The notes: generated by a model from the letters alone, not told the origin. Counted from the stretch's first letter, positions 8,256 to 18,367 are shown. The stretch is DNA of 64,000 bases from an uncultured Acidobacteriia bacterium (GCA_903875575.1 CAIQWJ010000029.1:1-64000); one strand, 5' to 3'. A program made the numbers and translations.

Positions 8256-9497
8256 ATGATTCGAGCCGTAAAAGGAACCCGGGACTTATTGCCTCCGGAC
8301 ACCGCTGTGTGGAACCGGGTAGAGCAATGCGCCCGCGAGGTTTTCCGTGCCTACAATTATCACGAGATCAGGACGCCCATTCTGGAAGAAGAGCAGCTCT
8401 TCGCGCGGGGCGTCGGAGCCGATACGGATATTGTTTCCAAGGAGATGTACGCCTTTGAGGACCGCGATGGCTCGCGGCTGGTGCTGCGGCCTGAGAATAC
8501 GGCTTCGGTGATTCGCGCCTACATCGAGCATCGGCTGGACCAACGGCCCGGCGTGCAGAAGCTCTACTACATTGGTCCAATGTTCCGGCGCGAGCGTCCA
8601 CAGAAGGGCCGCTACCGTCAGTTCTTCCAGATCGGCGCTGAGGCGATCGGGTCCGATTCGCCGTTTGTGGATGCCGAAGTGATCGAGATGGTCTCGGAAA
8701 TGCTCACCAGAACGGGGTTGAGCGGATTCACGTTGCTGATCAATTCCGTGGGCTGTCAGAATTGCCGGCCGCAGTTCGTCGAGAAGCTGCGTGCGGCGTT
8801 GCAGCCGATCGCCGCACAACTCTGTACAGATTGCCAGCGGCGCGCGGAGACGAATCCTCTGAGGGTACTGGATTGCAAGGTACCGGAAGATCAGGCGCTG
8901 ATCGGGCAGTTGCCTTCGATCCTGGATAGTCTGTGCGAAGTCTGCGCGCCACATTTTGAGCACGTGCGGACGTATCTGACGGATCGCGGCATTCCCTTCG
9001 AAGTGAAGCCACGGCTGGTGCGAGGGCTCGATTACTACATGCGCACCACTTTTGAAGTGACGCACGGGGATCTGGGCGCACAGAATTCGGTATTGGGCGG
9101 CGGGCGCTACGACGGGCTGGCGGAATCGCTGGGGTCGAACATCCATTCGCCGGGGATCGGGTTTTCGATCGGCGAAGACCGGCTGGTAATGACGGTGGCA
9201 CAGAGCGAGGCGGCGACGCTCGACGTATTTATCGCGCATTTAGGCGAGGCGGCGCTGCGCCATGCGGGTATTCTGGCGCGCGACCTGCGGCGCGAGGGCA
9301 TTTCTGTGGAAGTGGCCGCGAATCTCAAGCTGAAGCGCGCCATGGAATTGGCGAATAAGGCTGGCGCGCGGTATGCCCTTATTCTGGGCGACGACGAAAT
9401 TGCGGCGGGTGTTTATTCGTTGAAGGACATGAAAACAACGGAACAGCACCGGGTGACGCGGGAACAAATTTTTGACAGGATTGGAAACAGGAATTGA
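8256..9497 (+). CDS. hisS: Histidyl-tRNA synthetase
   Basis: 413 residues, normal for a bacterial class II HisRS, charging tRNA-His in the cytoplasm. Motif 2 ([24 protein letters not shown]), the HisA-type [15 protein letters not shown], and the motif 3 region ([13 protein letters not shown]) are intact. The C-terminal anticodon-binding domain begins near residue 320 ([17 protein letters not shown]). ATG 8256 gives the canonical [14 protein letters not shown]-terminus. It is followed after 2 nt by aspS, so the two synthetases are almost certainly co-transcribed. Confidence 0.97.
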   Translation: MIRAVKGTRDLLPPDTAVWNRVEQCAREVFRAYNYHEIRTPILEEEQLFARGVGADTDIVSKEMYAFEDRDGSRLVLRPENTASVIRAYIEHRLDQRPGVQKLYYIGPMFRRERPQKGRYRQFFQIGAEAIGSDSPFVDAEVIEMVSEMLTRTGLSGFTLLINSVGCQNCRPQFVEKLRAALQPIAAQLCTDCQRRAETNPLRVLDCKVPEDQALIGQLPSILDSLCEVCAPHFEHVRTYLTDRGIPFEVKPRLVRGLDYYMRTTFEVTHGDLGAQNSVLGGGRYDGLAESLGSNIHSPGIGFSIGEDRLVMTVAQSEAATLDVFIAHLGEAALRHAGILARDLRREGISVEVAANLKLKRAMELANKAGARYALILGDDEIAAGVYSLKDMKTTEQHRVTREQIFDRIGNRN

Positions 9498-9499
9498 CC

Positions 9500-11299
9500 A
9501 TGCAGTCAGGCGAAATACATAAGTACCGAACTCATACATGTGGCGAACTGAGAGCCTCGAACACCGGCAGCGTTGTACGGCTATCGGGATGGCTCCGCAA
9601 CCGCAGAGACCACGGCGGCGTTTACTTTATCGATCTGGCGGATCACTATGGAGTGACGCAGGTGATCATAGCGCCTGGCACCGCTTCTTACGAACTGCTC
9701 TCCGGCCTGCCGAAGGAAACCGTGATTCGGGTTGACGGCATGGTTGTGGCCCGCGACGCCGGGGCAATAAATCCGGGCATGGTAACGGGCGAGATTGAAG
9801 TGCGAGTGACGGAAGCCGAACTGCTGGGCACCACCGAGCCAGTGCCTTTCAGCGTTTTTCCGGAATCGCAGGTGCCGGAAGATCTGCGCCTGACCTATCG
9901 CTTCCTGGATCTTCGCAAATCGAAGATGCATGCCAACATTCTGCTGCGTTCGAGGATCATCGCAAGCATCAGGCGGCGCATGGTGGACCTGGGCTTTGTG
10001 GAGTACCAGACACCGACGCTGACCGCAAGCAGCCCGGAAGGCGCGCGCGACTTCCTGGTGCCGTCACGGCGGCATCCAGGCAAGTTCTACGCCCTTCCCC
10101 AGGCTCCGCAGATGTTCAAGCAGCTCATCATGGTGTCTGGATTCGATCGTTACTTTCAGATCGCGCCCTGCTATCGCGACGAAGATTCGCGCGCGGACCG
10201 TTCGCCTGGCGAGTTCTACCAGCTCGATCTTGAGATGAGCTTCGTCACGCAGGACGACGTGTTCAAGGCCGTGGAAACGCTGCTCGCCGGGTTGTTTACC
10301 GAATTCCGAGCGGATCGACCAATCACGGCTACGCCCTTCCCCCGGATTCCCTACTCTGAAGCCATGTTGAAATATGGCTCTGACAAGCCGGATCTGCGCA
10401 ATCCTTTGGTCATACAGGACCTCAGCGAGATGTTCAGGGAATCGACCTTCCGGGCGTTTGCGGGCAAGGTGGTTCGCGCGATCAATATTCCCGGTGGTGC
10501 CGGCAAATCCCGTACCTTCTTCGACAAGCTGGAAGAACAGGCAAAGGGCGGCGGGGCAGCGGGCCTGGCATGGCTCACCGTGGAAGCCGATGGCTCACTG
10601 AAGGGTCCGGTAGCGAAGTTCCTGACTCCGGAAACGGCTGAACGGCTGAAGAGTGAATGCAGCGCAGGCGTGGGCGATGCGGTCATTATCCTGGCGGACA
10701 CGGAAGTCGCAAAGATGTGCCGCATTCTGAGCGGACTTCGGGACAATCTGGGCCGCCAGCTCGGGCTGATCGAAGAAAACGTCTACAAGTGCTGCTGGAT
10801 CGTCGATTTCCCGATGTACGAAACCGATGACGATGGCAAGATTGCTTTCAGCCATAACCCGTTCTCGATGCCGCAGGGCGGCCTGGATGCGCTGAACAAT
10901 CAGGACCCGCTGACCATCAAGGCTTTCCAGTACGACATCGTGTGTAACGGCTACGAGCTTTCATCCGGCGCGATCCGGAATCACCAGCCCGAGATCATGT
11001 ATCGGGCGTTTGAGATTGCCGGTTATCAGCGCGAGGAAGTGAATTCGCGCTTCAAGGCGCTCATCAACGGTCTGAAGTACGGCGCGCCGCCACACGGTGG
11101 CATCGCTCCGGGTGTGGATCGTATCGTGATGCTGCTGGCCGACGAACCGAACATCCGCGAAGTCATCATGTTCCCGATGAACCAGAACGCGGAAGACATG
11201 ATGATGAACGCGCCGAATACGGTGCGTCCGGAACAGCTGCGCGAACTGCATATTCGGGTGGTGGAACCGCCGACGAAGAAGCCCGCCGAACAGGCGTAA
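9500..11299 (+). CDS. aspS: Aspartyl-tRNA synthetase
   Basis: 599 residues, the bacterial-type AspRS. An N-terminal OB-fold anticodon-binding domain ([23 protein letters not shown]) precedes a class II catalytic core ([20 protein letters not shown], motif 2 [21 protein letters not shown]), the inserted GAD domain (about 290-410), and motif 3 ([14 protein letters not shown]). I choose ATG 9500 over the track's TTG at 9494: an AGGA lies 7 nt upstream, and it begins right after the hisS stop. Whether it also charges tRNA-Asn cannot be judged from this window. Confidence 0.96.
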   Translation: MQSGEIHKYRTHTCGELRASNTGSVVRLSGWLRNRRDHGGVYFIDLADHYGVTQVIIAPGTASYELLSGLPKETVIRVDGMVVARDAGAINPGMVTGEIEVRVTEAELLGTTEPVPFSVFPESQVPEDLRLTYRFLDLRKSKMHANILLRSRIIASIRRRMVDLGFVEYQTPTLTASSPEGARDFLVPSRRHPGKFYALPQAPQMFKQLIMVSGFDRYFQIAPCYRDEDSRADRSPGEFYQLDLEMSFVTQDDVFKAVETLLAGLFTEFRADRPITATPFPRIPYSEAMLKYGSDKPDLRNPLVIQDLSEMFRESTFRAFAGKVVRAINIPGGAGKSRTFFDKLEEQAKGGGAAGLAWLTVEADGSLKGPVAKFLTPETAERLKSECSAGVGDAVIILADTEVAKMCRILSGLRDNLGRQLGLIEENVYKCCWIVDFPMYETDDDGKIAFSHNPFSMPQGGLDALNNQDPLTIKAFQYDIVCNGYELSSGAIRNHQPEIMYRAFEIAGYQREEVNSRFKALINGLKYGAPPHGGIAPGVDRIVMLLADEPNIREVIMFPMNQNAEDMMMNAPNTVRPEQLRELHIRVVEPPTKKPAEQA

Positions 11300-11321
11300 A
11301 GAACGCGCATCTGGCAAGAGA

Positions 11322-11371
11322 AGAGCCTGCCGGACGATCCAAAAGGATCCGTCCGGCAGGCTCTTTGTTTT
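11322..11371. terminator. Strong bidirectional terminator after aspS
   Basis: A 15-bp perfect stem (AGAGCCTGCCGGACG with CGTCCGGCAGGCTCT), extended by ATCC/GGAT, encloses a 4-nt AAAA loop. It is followed by TTGTTTTG on the plus strand. It separates the hisS-aspS operon from the convergent permease gene. Confidence 0.9.
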
Positions 11372-11388
11372 GACGGTGTTTCGCCGTT

Positions 11389-13611
11389 TTAGTGGTGTTT
11401 CAGTTCTTCCTGAATGTCCGCGATCGCCCCGGCGTGGCGCTCTGGGTTGTCGAGGTCCTGTTTCAGGCGTTGCAGGGCAACACCTACAATGTCGCGATGA
11501 TGCAACTTCGAGTTGAATTCGTCCTGCGTCAGCTTGAGCCACATGCCGTGCAGGCGATCCAGATCTTCCGGCCACAGGCGCGGCGGATGCGGACCGAGAT
11601 TGACGAACAGCGTCTTGGCGTTCGGGTCCAGCACTTCAAGAGAGAACGGGTGCCGCGGTTCGGGCAGTTGCTCCCAGGCCAGACCGATGCGCTGGGCGAG
11701 ATCGGCGGCGTCCATTCGCAGGGAAGCGCCGACGACGACGCGGATCGCCTGAATTTTGGCTGCTGTCTGCACGATGGCTGCGAAGGGATCCTGACTTGGC
11801 ACTACCAGCAGTTCCACCGTTTTGCCTTCTTTTTCGGCAGTGGTTACGACGTTGGTGAAGAGTTCGCGCTCGTAATCGGTGAAAAGCTGGTCGTTGGCCA
11901 GGTGGTATTCAGAAGACGCGGTTGAAATCTGGCGAACCGTCATGACGACGATGTCATGGCGCCGCAGGTTAGTTTTTTCTACAACCGTTCGCAGATGCGA
12001 CAGATTGTTGGCGTCGCGCACCGCGACCAGGATGGAACCGGGGCGGGCCTTCAGGCTGGTGGTAGCCACTTCAGGCTGCAGTTCGAGATTGAATTCTTCG
12101 AGGCCGTGCTTCACGCCCTTCATCTTCTTCCTGTTGATGTGTTCGGAAACTGTGAAGATGACGAACAGGATGACGGTGAAGATGATGCCGTAGATAGTCG
12201 CGTTCTTCTTGGAAAACAGATTGGCGACGGCGGTCATGCCCAGAAGCAGCGTTGTCGCGCCCAGACCCACGGGGATCTCCACGCCGCCGATACGCAGATT
12301 TCCGGGGAACTTGTATTCCTGATCTTTGCGATGGTAGCGAAGCACCAGAACGCCCAGAGCTTTCAGGAAGAAGCTCCACACCACACCGAAGGCATAGGCT
12401 TCGCCGAGCAGATAGACGTCGCCGCCGCTGAGCGCGATCGTGAGGATCTGCAACACCGAAATCAGATTAATGATGCGCGATGTTGTGCCGTACTTCTTGT
12501 GCGGTTTGCGAAACCAATCGACCAGCACGCCATCTTCCGCCACGCGATTCATCACGCCGTTGGCGCCGATCATGGAAGTGTTGACAGCACCCGACAAAAT
12601 GATCACGCCCACGAATACAACAAATACCTGAAAGCCCAGGCGCATGATCTCGGGGCCGGCGAGATACATTGCCAGACCGCCCAGAAGGTTGTCTACGTAT
12701 TGGGGACGAACGGCATCGGGGATGATCATTGCCGCAAAGACCGTGATCACGCCCGTGCAGACCACGGAGTAGATGCAGACGATATTGCCGGTAATGCGCA
12801 GGTTCTTCAGTTTGGGATAGGCAATTTCGCGGTAGACCTGCGCGAGGGTTTCAAAGCCGCTCATGGAGAGCAGCGAGTGGCCGAACGCGATGATGACCGC
12901 GACGAACGAAATGGCAGGGAAGATGGTGCCTTTGAACCAGCCCAGGGATTCATCGGTGAAATGGAGATTGTGCGGCAGCGGCGCAGGTGGGATTTGAGCG
13001 GGACCGTGCAGAATTAGAGTCAGCGGGCACCAGACCACGAAGATGACCACCATGACCGTCGTGATCTGCATGATGCGCAGCGCTTTTCCGCTCGATTCAT
13101 GCATGCCCTTGATATTCAGCCACCAGAAGTAGATGGTCACCAGCACGGCGAAGCCCGCCGAAAACGAGTTCGGGGAGACCTGCGCATTGTAGTGCATCAT
13201 TTTGGCGATCTGATTGGTCAGACCGGCCAGATATTGCCCCGCAGACACCACGCTGATGGGCCCGGTGAGGATGTAATCGAACAGCAGCGAAGAAACCGAG
13301 ATACGGGCGATGAAAGGTCCCATGGCATCGCGAACCACGACGTAGACGCCGCCACGGACGAACATGGACGAACTCTCCATGTAGACTGATCGCACGGCAA
13401 AGCTGAACAACATGACAGCAAGCACGAACCATGGCGCACTGCGACCGACAGCGTGTTCGGCAATACCGCCGGCGTAAAAGGCCGACGAAGCCAGATCGCT
13501 TAATACGATGGAGGCTGCGCGCCAGAACGAGATGAAGGCCAGAGCTACGGTAGTTGCGACTACTACCCTGGCAGTTTTCGCCGATTCGGGGCGAGGTTCA
13601 GATTGTGTCAA
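11389..13611 (-). CDS. APC-superfamily permease under c-di-AMP riboswitch control
   Basis: 740 residues: about 12 membrane helices (residues 18-500), then a 240-residue cytoplasmic tail with a universal-stress-protein-like fold (PGSILVAVRDANNLSHLRTVV... RVVVGASLRMDAADLAQR). N-terminal features LSDLASSAFYAGG and SSLLFDYILTGPISVVSAG resemble the KimA/amino-acid permease branch of the APC superfamily. The TTG start is fixed by AGGAG 6 nt upstream. The leader carries a ydaO-type c-di-AMP aptamer; in Firmicutes this aptamer controls kimA and other potassium or osmolyte genes. A potassium or osmotic role is therefore inferred; amino acid transport is the alternative. Confidence 0.85.
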   Translation of the reverse strand: MTQSEPRPESAKTARVVVATTVALAFISFWRAASIVLSDLASSAFYAGGIAEHAVGRSAPWFVLAVMLFSFAVRSVYMESSSMFVRGGVYVVVRDAMGPFIARISVSSLLFDYILTGPISVVSAGQYLAGLTNQIAKMMHYNAQVSPNSFSAGFAVLVTIYFWWLNIKGMHESSGKALRIMQITTVMVVIFVVWCPLTLILHGPAQIPPAPLPHNLHFTDESLGWFKGTIFPAISFVAVIIAFGHSLLSMSGFETLAQVYREIAYPKLKNLRITGNIVCIYSVVCTGVITVFAAMIIPDAVRPQYVDNLLGGLAMYLAGPEIMRLGFQVFVVFVGVIILSGAVNTSMIGANGVMNRVAEDGVLVDWFRKPHKKYGTTSRIINLISVLQILTIALSGGDVYLLGEAYAFGVVWSFFLKALGVLVLRYHRKDQEYKFPGNLRIGGVEIPVGLGATTLLLGMTAVANLFSKKNATIYGIIFTVILFVIFTVSEHINRKKMKGVKHGLEEFNLELQPEVATTSLKARPGSILVAVRDANNLSHLRTVVEKTNLRRHDIVVMTVRQISTASSEYHLANDQLFTDYERELFTNVVTTAEKEGKTVELLVVPSQDPFAAIVQTAAKIQAIRVVVGASLRMDAADLAQRIGLAWEQLPEPRHPFSLEVLDPNAKTLFVNLGPHPPRLWPEDLDRLHGMWLKLTQDEFNSKLHHRDIVGVALQRLKQDLDNPERHAGAIADIQEELKHH

Positions 13612-13660
13612 GAAATTCTCCTGGTTCCTGTTGCCATTGCGGAAACAACTTCCAAATTGG

Positions 13661-13794
13661 GCCTGCGGGGTTAGCTGACGGGCTGGAGCTTGAAAGTACT
13701 CCGTCCTGACTCCGGACTTAGCCCCCGTATTACATGGGTCCCCCGCTCACGTCGTGAAGAGTCTCACGACCGATTCGGCTCCTTTCAGATTAGC
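13661..13794 (-). promoter_or_regulatory. Cyclic di-AMP riboswitch (ydaO/yuaA type)
   Basis: On the minus strand the leader reads GCTAATCTGAAAGGAGCCGAATC, then a variable hairpin, GAGCGGGGGACCCA, a second variable arm, and CCCGTCAGCTAACCCCGCAGGC. These are the conserved blocks of the ydaO-yuaA aptamer in the right order. The aptamer ends 49 nt before the permease start. No clear intrinsic terminator follows, so control may act on translation or by another route. In Firmicutes this class usually turns genes off when c-di-AMP is high. Confidence 0.92.
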
Positions 13795-13811
13795 ATGGGA
13801 GTGTACGGATT

Positions 13812-15137
13812 ATGACAAACGAAGAACTGGCAAAGCACGTTGTTCGCCACCTGCGCGAGCGCGGCCATATGGCATGGCTGGTGGGCGGTTGCGTACGCGA
13901 TCTGCTGCTCGGCCGCATGCCGAAAGACTTCGACGTGGCGACTTCCGCGCAACCCGTGGAATTGCTTCGGCTCTTCCCGAAGGCGGGCCAGGTGGGCGCG
14001 CATTTCGGCGTAGTGCTGGTACATGAAGCCGGTGCCCACGTTGAGGTGGCGACGTTCCGCAGCGACTTCAACTATTCGGACGGACGTCGGCCGGAAACGG
14101 TGCAGTTCGAAACGGATCCGGCGCAGGATGCGATTCGAAGGGACTTCACAATCAATGCGCTGTTTCTCGATCCCGACACCGACGAAGTGCTGGATTACGT
14201 GGGGGGGCGCGCCGATCTTCACGCCGGAGTGATTCGTGCCATCGGAGATCCGATCCGCCGCTTTCAGGAGGATCATCTCAGGCTGCTGCGGGCGGTACGC
14301 TTCGCTGCGCGACTGGGTTTTGAGATTGAGCCTGCGACCTGCGCGGCTATCCGGGAATTGGCGCCGGCGATCGCGACGATATCGGTGGAACGAGTTCGCG
14401 ACGAGATCTCGCGCATCCTGACCGAAGGCGGTGCGCGACGGGGTTTCGAGCTTCTGGACGCGACAGGCCTGCTCCACGAAATCATGCCGGAAGTGGAGGC
14501 GATGAAAGGCGTCGAACAGCCGCCCGAGTTTCATCCGGAGGGTGACGTGTGGACGCACACGATGATCATGCTGGAAGGTCTACACGAGCCGTCGCTTGAA
14601 CTGGCGCTCGGGGTGCTGCTGCATGATGTGGGCAAACCTGGCACTTTTCGGGTGGCTGATCGCATTCGCTTTGACGGACATGTGGAAAAGGGTCTGGAAG
14701 TGGGACACCGCTTGCTGGTGCGGCTTCGCTTCCCCACGGCGGTTATCGCCCAGGTGGAAGCGCTGATTGCCAATCATATGCGTTTCAAAGACGTGCCGAA
14801 GATGCGCGAAAGCAAACTGAAGCGCTTCCTGCGGATGCCGGCGTTCGAAGAGCATCTGGCGCTGCATCGCCTGGATTGCCTTTCGAGTCATGGAAGCCTG
14901 ACGAATTACGATTTCGCGCAGACCAGACTCCGGGAAGTTCCGCCGGAGCAACTGCGCCCGGTGCCTTTGATCACAGGGCGCGATCTCATCGCCGCAGGCT
15001 GCCGCCCCGGCCCCGCTTTCGCTTCAGCGCTGCGCGAGGCCGAGGACGCACAACTGGAGGGCAGGGTCACAGGCAAGGAAGAAGCGCTGCAAATTGCGCT
15101 GCAGAACTTCTATTCCACGACCTTGGCCACGAAGTAG
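13812..15137 (+). CDS. cca: CCA tRNA nucleotidyltransferase / poly(A)-polymerase family
   Basis: 441 residues. The class II nucleotidyltransferase signature is intact: GGCVRDLLLGRMPKDFDVATSA, with the catalytic GG and DxD-type acids, then VEVATFRSD, RRDFTINALFLDP and the RNA-binding RFQEDHLRLLRAVRFAARLGF. A HD-type domain follows (ALGVLLHDVGKPGTF near residue 270), then the tail. It adds or repairs CCA ends of tRNAs; a poly(A) polymerase role cannot be excluded from sequence alone. A GGGAG lies 10 nt before ATG 13812. It is divergent from the riboswitch, and its 3' end overlaps the convergent cupin gene by 28 bp. Confidence 0.93.
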   Translation: MTNEELAKHVVRHLRERGHMAWLVGGCVRDLLLGRMPKDFDVATSAQPVELLRLFPKAGQVGAHFGVVLVHEAGAHVEVATFRSDFNYSDGRRPETVQFETDPAQDAIRRDFTINALFLDPDTDEVLDYVGGRADLHAGVIRAIGDPIRRFQEDHLRLLRAVRFAARLGFEIEPATCAAIRELAPAIATISVERVRDEISRILTEGGARRGFELLDATGLLHEIMPEVEAMKGVEQPPEFHPEGDVWTHTMIMLEGLHEPSLELALGVLLHDVGKPGTFRVADRIRFDGHVEKGLEVGHRLLVRLRFPTAVIAQVEALIANHMRFKDVPKMRESKLKRFLRMPAFEEHLALHRLDCLSSHGSLTNYDFAQTRLREVPPEQLRPVPLITGRDLIAAGCRPGPAFASALREAEDAQLEGRVTGKEEALQIALQNFYSTTLATK

Positions 15138-15589
15138 GTGACCTTCTTCCCCCTGGCCAGTTTCATGAGATGCGGGACTTTTGCCGGGATGTGCAGAACG
15201 TCGCCAGGCCCAAGCAGGACCTCAGTGCCGCCTTTGATCGAGGCACCGCGGATTTCACCGGGGGTGGTAGTCTTGCCTTCCACGACTTCGCCGCCATAGA
15301 CCATTGTCACCGCGCCAGACTGAATCATGATGATGTCAGCCTGTTTTTCGTGCCATTCGGCCTGTCCGGAACCTTCGCGATGAGCCACCATGAAAGTCCG
15401 GTTGCCCACAGTGTCGATTGTTTCGGACGCGACTTTATTGGCATCAAGTTTCGCGGCCAGTTGTACGCCCTTCGCGGCAATATCGGACGACTTCCAGACG
15501 TGGAAGCCAGCCGGATCGCCTGCGGGAAAGGCGGAAACGGAGAGGGACAGAAGAACAACGCAGGATTTCAGGAAAGTTGTGTGGGTCAT
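15110..15589 (-). CDS. Secreted cupin-domain protein
   Basis: 159 residues with a signal peptide (LKSCVVLLSLSVSAFPAG). The rest is a single cupin barrel: GQAEWHEKQADIIMIQSGAVTMVYGG contains the first motif with a His-Glu pair, and LLGPGDVLHIPAKVPHLMKL the second with its metal-binding-type His. The substrate is unknown. I choose the inner ATG at 15589 because it directly precedes the hydrophobic segment; the track's start adds six residues. Confidence 0.8.
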   Translation of the reverse strand: MTHTTFLKSCVVLLSLSVSAFPAGDPAGFHVWKSSDIAAKGVQLAAKLDANKVASETIDTVGNRTFMVAHREGSGQAEWHEKQADIIMIQSGAVTMVYGGEVVEGKTTTPGEIRGASIKGGTEVLLGPGDVLHIPAKVPHLMKLARGKKVTYFVAKVVE

Positions 15590-15639
15590 GGATGGGTTTA
15601 CAGACAATCAGCTTATCGCAAATCGGAGGGCAAAACAGA

Positions 15640-15645
15640 TACAAT
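15640..15645 (+). promoter_or_regulatory. -10 box of the 103-aa secreted protein
   Basis: TACAAT, 7 nt before ATG 15653; leaderless arrangement. Confidence 0.5.
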
Positions 15646-15652
15646 CGCTGTC

Positions 15653-15964
15653 ATGCGCAAACTGATTCTCATGGCGATCGTTCTGCTGACCTGGTCCGCT
15701 CAGGCTGCAAAGCCACCCAAGGTGCCAAAAACACCTCCGGGGCCGAAGTCCGGGCATCAACTGGAGGTATTGCAGTTCGAAGCCACTGCCGTGTGCCCGG
15801 CAACCGGCAGCGCGGGCAAGTGCCCTGGCTATGTGGTGGGATTTATCAGACCGCTCGAATGTGGCGGCACGGACACCGCCTTGAATATGCGATGGCTGAC
15901 TCCTGAGGCCGCGAAGGCCATCCGAAACACCGTGAGGAAGTCAGGTTGCGGCAAGAATCCGTAG
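15653..15964 (+). CDS. Small secreted protein of unknown function
   Basis: 103 residues with a clear signal peptide (MRKLILMAIVLLTWSAQA, then AKPPK). The mature part is Pro/Lys-rich at first and then has a compact Cys-containing region (CPATGSAGKCPGY, LECGGTD, KSGCGKNP), giving four cysteines that could form two disulphides. I recognise no family. It has its own -10 box and ends 32 bp before the DUF885 gene. Confidence 0.72.
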   Translation: MRKLILMAIVLLTWSAQAAKPPKVPKTPPGPKSGHQLEVLQFEATAVCPATGSAGKCPGYVVGFIRPLECGGTDTALNMRWLTPEAAKAIRNTVRKSGCGKNP

Positions 15965-15985
15965 CGGGGCAACGCCGAAATCAGT

Positions 15986-15991
15986 TAAACT
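15986..15991 (+). promoter_or_regulatory. -10-like box of the DUF885 gene
   Basis: TAAACT, 5 nt before ATG 15997. It is a weaker hexamer than its neighbours, but it occupies the same near-leaderless position. Confidence 0.35.
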
Positions 15992-15996
15992 CGACC

Positions 15997-17724
15997 ATGC
16001 GTAGCCTTGCTGTGCTTTGCCTGATCTGTTTGTCACCGCTGGTCCACGGCCAGACACCCACTGCTGCGGGTAACTTCTTCAAAGACACCTTTGAACAAAT
16101 GCTGCGCGACGATCCGGAGTATGCCACCGGCACGGGTCGCCACGAATATGACGATCGGTGGACGGACTGGTCAAAGGCCGGACGCGACCAGCGCCGCCGG
16201 TTTCTGGAACAACGCATGGCCCAGCTTGAAACCGCGGCGGTCGGCGATTCCGCCGCGGACCTGCTGACCAAGCGCGTTGTCCGTTATGACTTTGCCTCGC
16301 GACTGGAAGCCTGGGATCTGGACATCCACCTGCTTCCGGTGGGCCAGATGCATGGTTTTCACATCAGCGTTTACGTGACCATCGACCAGATGCCTTCGAA
16401 CACGGTTCACGATTACGAGAACATCATCGCCCGGCTGCGCGGCGTGCCAGTCTACGTGGATCAGTACATCGGCATCATGGATGAAGCCATTGCCGCGGGC
16501 ACGATGCAGCCGCGGATTGTGGCGGATCTTGTCATCGGCCAGCTTGATACGCAGATGAAGCAGGATGCCGGGCAAACGGCTTTGCTTAAGGCTTTTCGCG
16601 CCTTCCCAACGGGTATCCCGCAGGCCGAGCAGCAGCGACTGAAACGCGCAGCGGAAGACGCCTACAACCAGCAGTTTCTGCCGGCCTGGCGCAAACTTCA
16701 CGATTACATGGTGGGTTCCTACCTGCCGCATGTTCGCCCTACGGACAGCGTGTCTTCCATGCCCGGAGGGCGTGCGGCGTATTCGATTCTGATTCATCGT
16801 CTGACCACTACTACTCTGTCTCCCGCCGAAATCCACAAACTCGGCGAACAGGAAGTTCTGCGAATTGAAGGCGAGATGACGGCAGTCATGAAAGAGGCCG
16901 GCTTTTCGGGAACCGTCGCGGAATTTCAGAAGAAGATGGACGACGATCCTTCGCAGCATTTCAAGTCACAGGACGAGATGCTGGCCAACTCGCGAAACAT
17001 CGCGATGATCGTCGAGCCGGAATTGCCTAAGCAGTTTCGGCACATTCCGGCGCTGTTGTTTGGCGTGCGGCCCATTCCGGCGGATCGCGAAGCCTCCTCT
17101 GCCACCAACGCACAGGGCGCGTCCGCCGATCTTTCCACCCCAGGCTGGTTCAATCTAAACACCTACAAGCCGGAGAAGCAGGTGCGGTACGACCAGGAGT
17201 CGCTGGTCCTGCACGAAGCGATTCCGGGGCACATTTTTCAGGGTGCGGTTGGACGGCAGCAGACCGGACTGCCGGATATTCGCCGCTACTACTCGAACAG
17301 CGCCTTCGGCGAAGGCTGGGCGTTATACGCGGAGTCGCTGGGATCGCAACTCGGCTTGTACAAGGATCCCTATAGCCATTTCGGTCAGCTGGCCAGCGAA
17401 CGGTTTCGCGCGGTGAGGCTGGTGGTGGACACCGGCATTCACGATCTTGGCTGGACGCGGGACCAGGCCATCGATTATTTCAAGGCACACTCGCCGCAGG
17501 TCTCGCTGGCGGAGGTGGATCGCTATATTTCCTGGCCGGCACAGGCGCTTTCTTACAAGATGGGCGAACTGCGGATTCGGGAATTGCGGACAAAGACCGA
17601 ACAGCAACTCGGCGCAAGATTCGACGTGCGGGATTTCAACGACGCGGTCATCCGGGAAGGCCGACTGCCGCTCGATCTGCTGACGGAGCAAATCGACCAG
17701 TTCATCGCTAACGCGGCCCGCTAG
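15997..17724 (+). CDS. DUF885 family metallopeptidase-like exported protein
   Basis: 575 residues with a signal peptide (LAVLCLICLSPLVHGQ). The DUF885 hallmark LVLHEAIPGHIFQGAVG (HExxxGH-like, near residue 405) and the later FGEGWALYAESLG are present, as in secreted or lipoprotein zinc-peptidase-like proteins abundant in Acidobacteria and Xanthomonads. It probably acts in the periplasm on peptides; the actual substrate is not known. The track start at 15946 is rejected because it lies inside the preceding gene and lacks the signal peptide at its N-terminus. Confidence 0.85.
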   Translation: MRSLAVLCLICLSPLVHGQTPTAAGNFFKDTFEQMLRDDPEYATGTGRHEYDDRWTDWSKAGRDQRRRFLEQRMAQLETAAVGDSAADLLTKRVVRYDFASRLEAWDLDIHLLPVGQMHGFHISVYVTIDQMPSNTVHDYENIIARLRGVPVYVDQYIGIMDEAIAAGTMQPRIVADLVIGQLDTQMKQDAGQTALLKAFRAFPTGIPQAEQQRLKRAAEDAYNQQFLPAWRKLHDYMVGSYLPHVRPTDSVSSMPGGRAAYSILIHRLTTTTLSPAEIHKLGEQEVLRIEGEMTAVMKEAGFSGTVAEFQKKMDDDPSQHFKSQDEMLANSRNIAMIVEPELPKQFRHIPALLFGVRPIPADREASSATNAQGASADLSTPGWFNLNTYKPEKQVRYDQESLVLHEAIPGHIFQGAVGRQQTGLPDIRRYYSNSAFGEGWALYAESLGSQLGLYKDPYSHFGQLASERFRAVRLVVDTGIHDLGWTRDQAIDYFKAHSPQVSLAEVDRYISWPAQALSYKMGELRIRELRTKTEQQLGARFDVRDFNDAVIREGRLPLDLLTEQIDQFIANAAR

Positions 17725-17752
17725 GCGCGCGAGTCATTCAGACGAGGCGCGC

Positions 17753-17758
17753 TAACAT
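17753..17758 (+). promoter_or_regulatory. -10 box of the dedA-family gene
   Basis: TAACAT, 6 nt before TTG 17765; it supports the TTG start. Confidence 0.45.
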
Positions 17759-17764
17759 GATTAG

Positions 17765-18358
17765 TTGCTCGCCCATTTGACCCAAGTCCTCATTGCGTGG
17801 GGCCCGCTCGGTATTCTGCTGCTCTCCGTTCTGGATTCGGCGGGAATTCCCGTAGCGGCCGTTTTCGATGCGCTGTTGATCTTCATTTCCGTCCAGAGGC
17901 CTGGAGTGGCATGGTGGTGCGCGGGACTCGCCGTGATCGGCTCCACGGTTGGCAATGTAATTCTTTTTAACCTGAGCAGGCGGGGTGGCCAGCGGTTTCT
18001 GGCCAAATCGGCTTCCGAAGGCCGCGCCATGCGCTTTCGCGCATGGTTCCTGCGGTATGGCCTGCTCACTGTGTTCATTCCTGCGCTGATCCCGATACCG
18101 ATGCCAATGAAGCTGTTCGTGATCACCGCCGGAGTGCTTGGGACACCGTTGTTTGAGTTCCTGGGGGTGGTGCTGCTGGCGCGAATACTCCGCTACTTCG
18201 GCGAGGCCTGGCTGGGCGTGACACTGGGCAGCAACTCGACCACGTTCCTGAAAACGCATGTCTGGCAATTGACAGCGTCGGCCGTGGCGCTGTTCGCGGT
18301 TTTGTATGGGCTGATGCTGCTGCGCAACCGCAGAACAAATTCGTCTCAGCAGACATGA
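17765..18358 (+). CDS. DedA/VTT-family membrane protein
   Basis: 197 residues, integral membrane. N-terminal LIAWGPLGILLLSVLDSAGIPV and the middle RYGLLTVFIPALIPIPMPMKLFVITAGVLG contain the re-entrant, proline-rich segment of DedA-like proteins, which are linked to membrane lipid scrambling and undecaprenyl phosphate or phospholipid handling. It starts with TTG, backed by the -10 box 6 nt upstream. It precedes the Sel1 gene by 21 bp, which has its own box. Confidence 0.82.
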   Translation: MLAHLTQVLIAWGPLGILLLSVLDSAGIPVAAVFDALLIFISVQRPGVAWWCAGLAVIGSTVGNVILFNLSRRGGQRFLAKSASEGRAMRFRAWFLRYGLLTVFIPALIPIPMPMKLFVITAGVLGTPLFEFLGVVLLARILRYFGEAWLGVTLGSNSTTFLKTHVWQLTASAVALFAVLYGLMLLRNRRTNSSQQT

Positions 18359-18367
18359 TGTGGCGGC

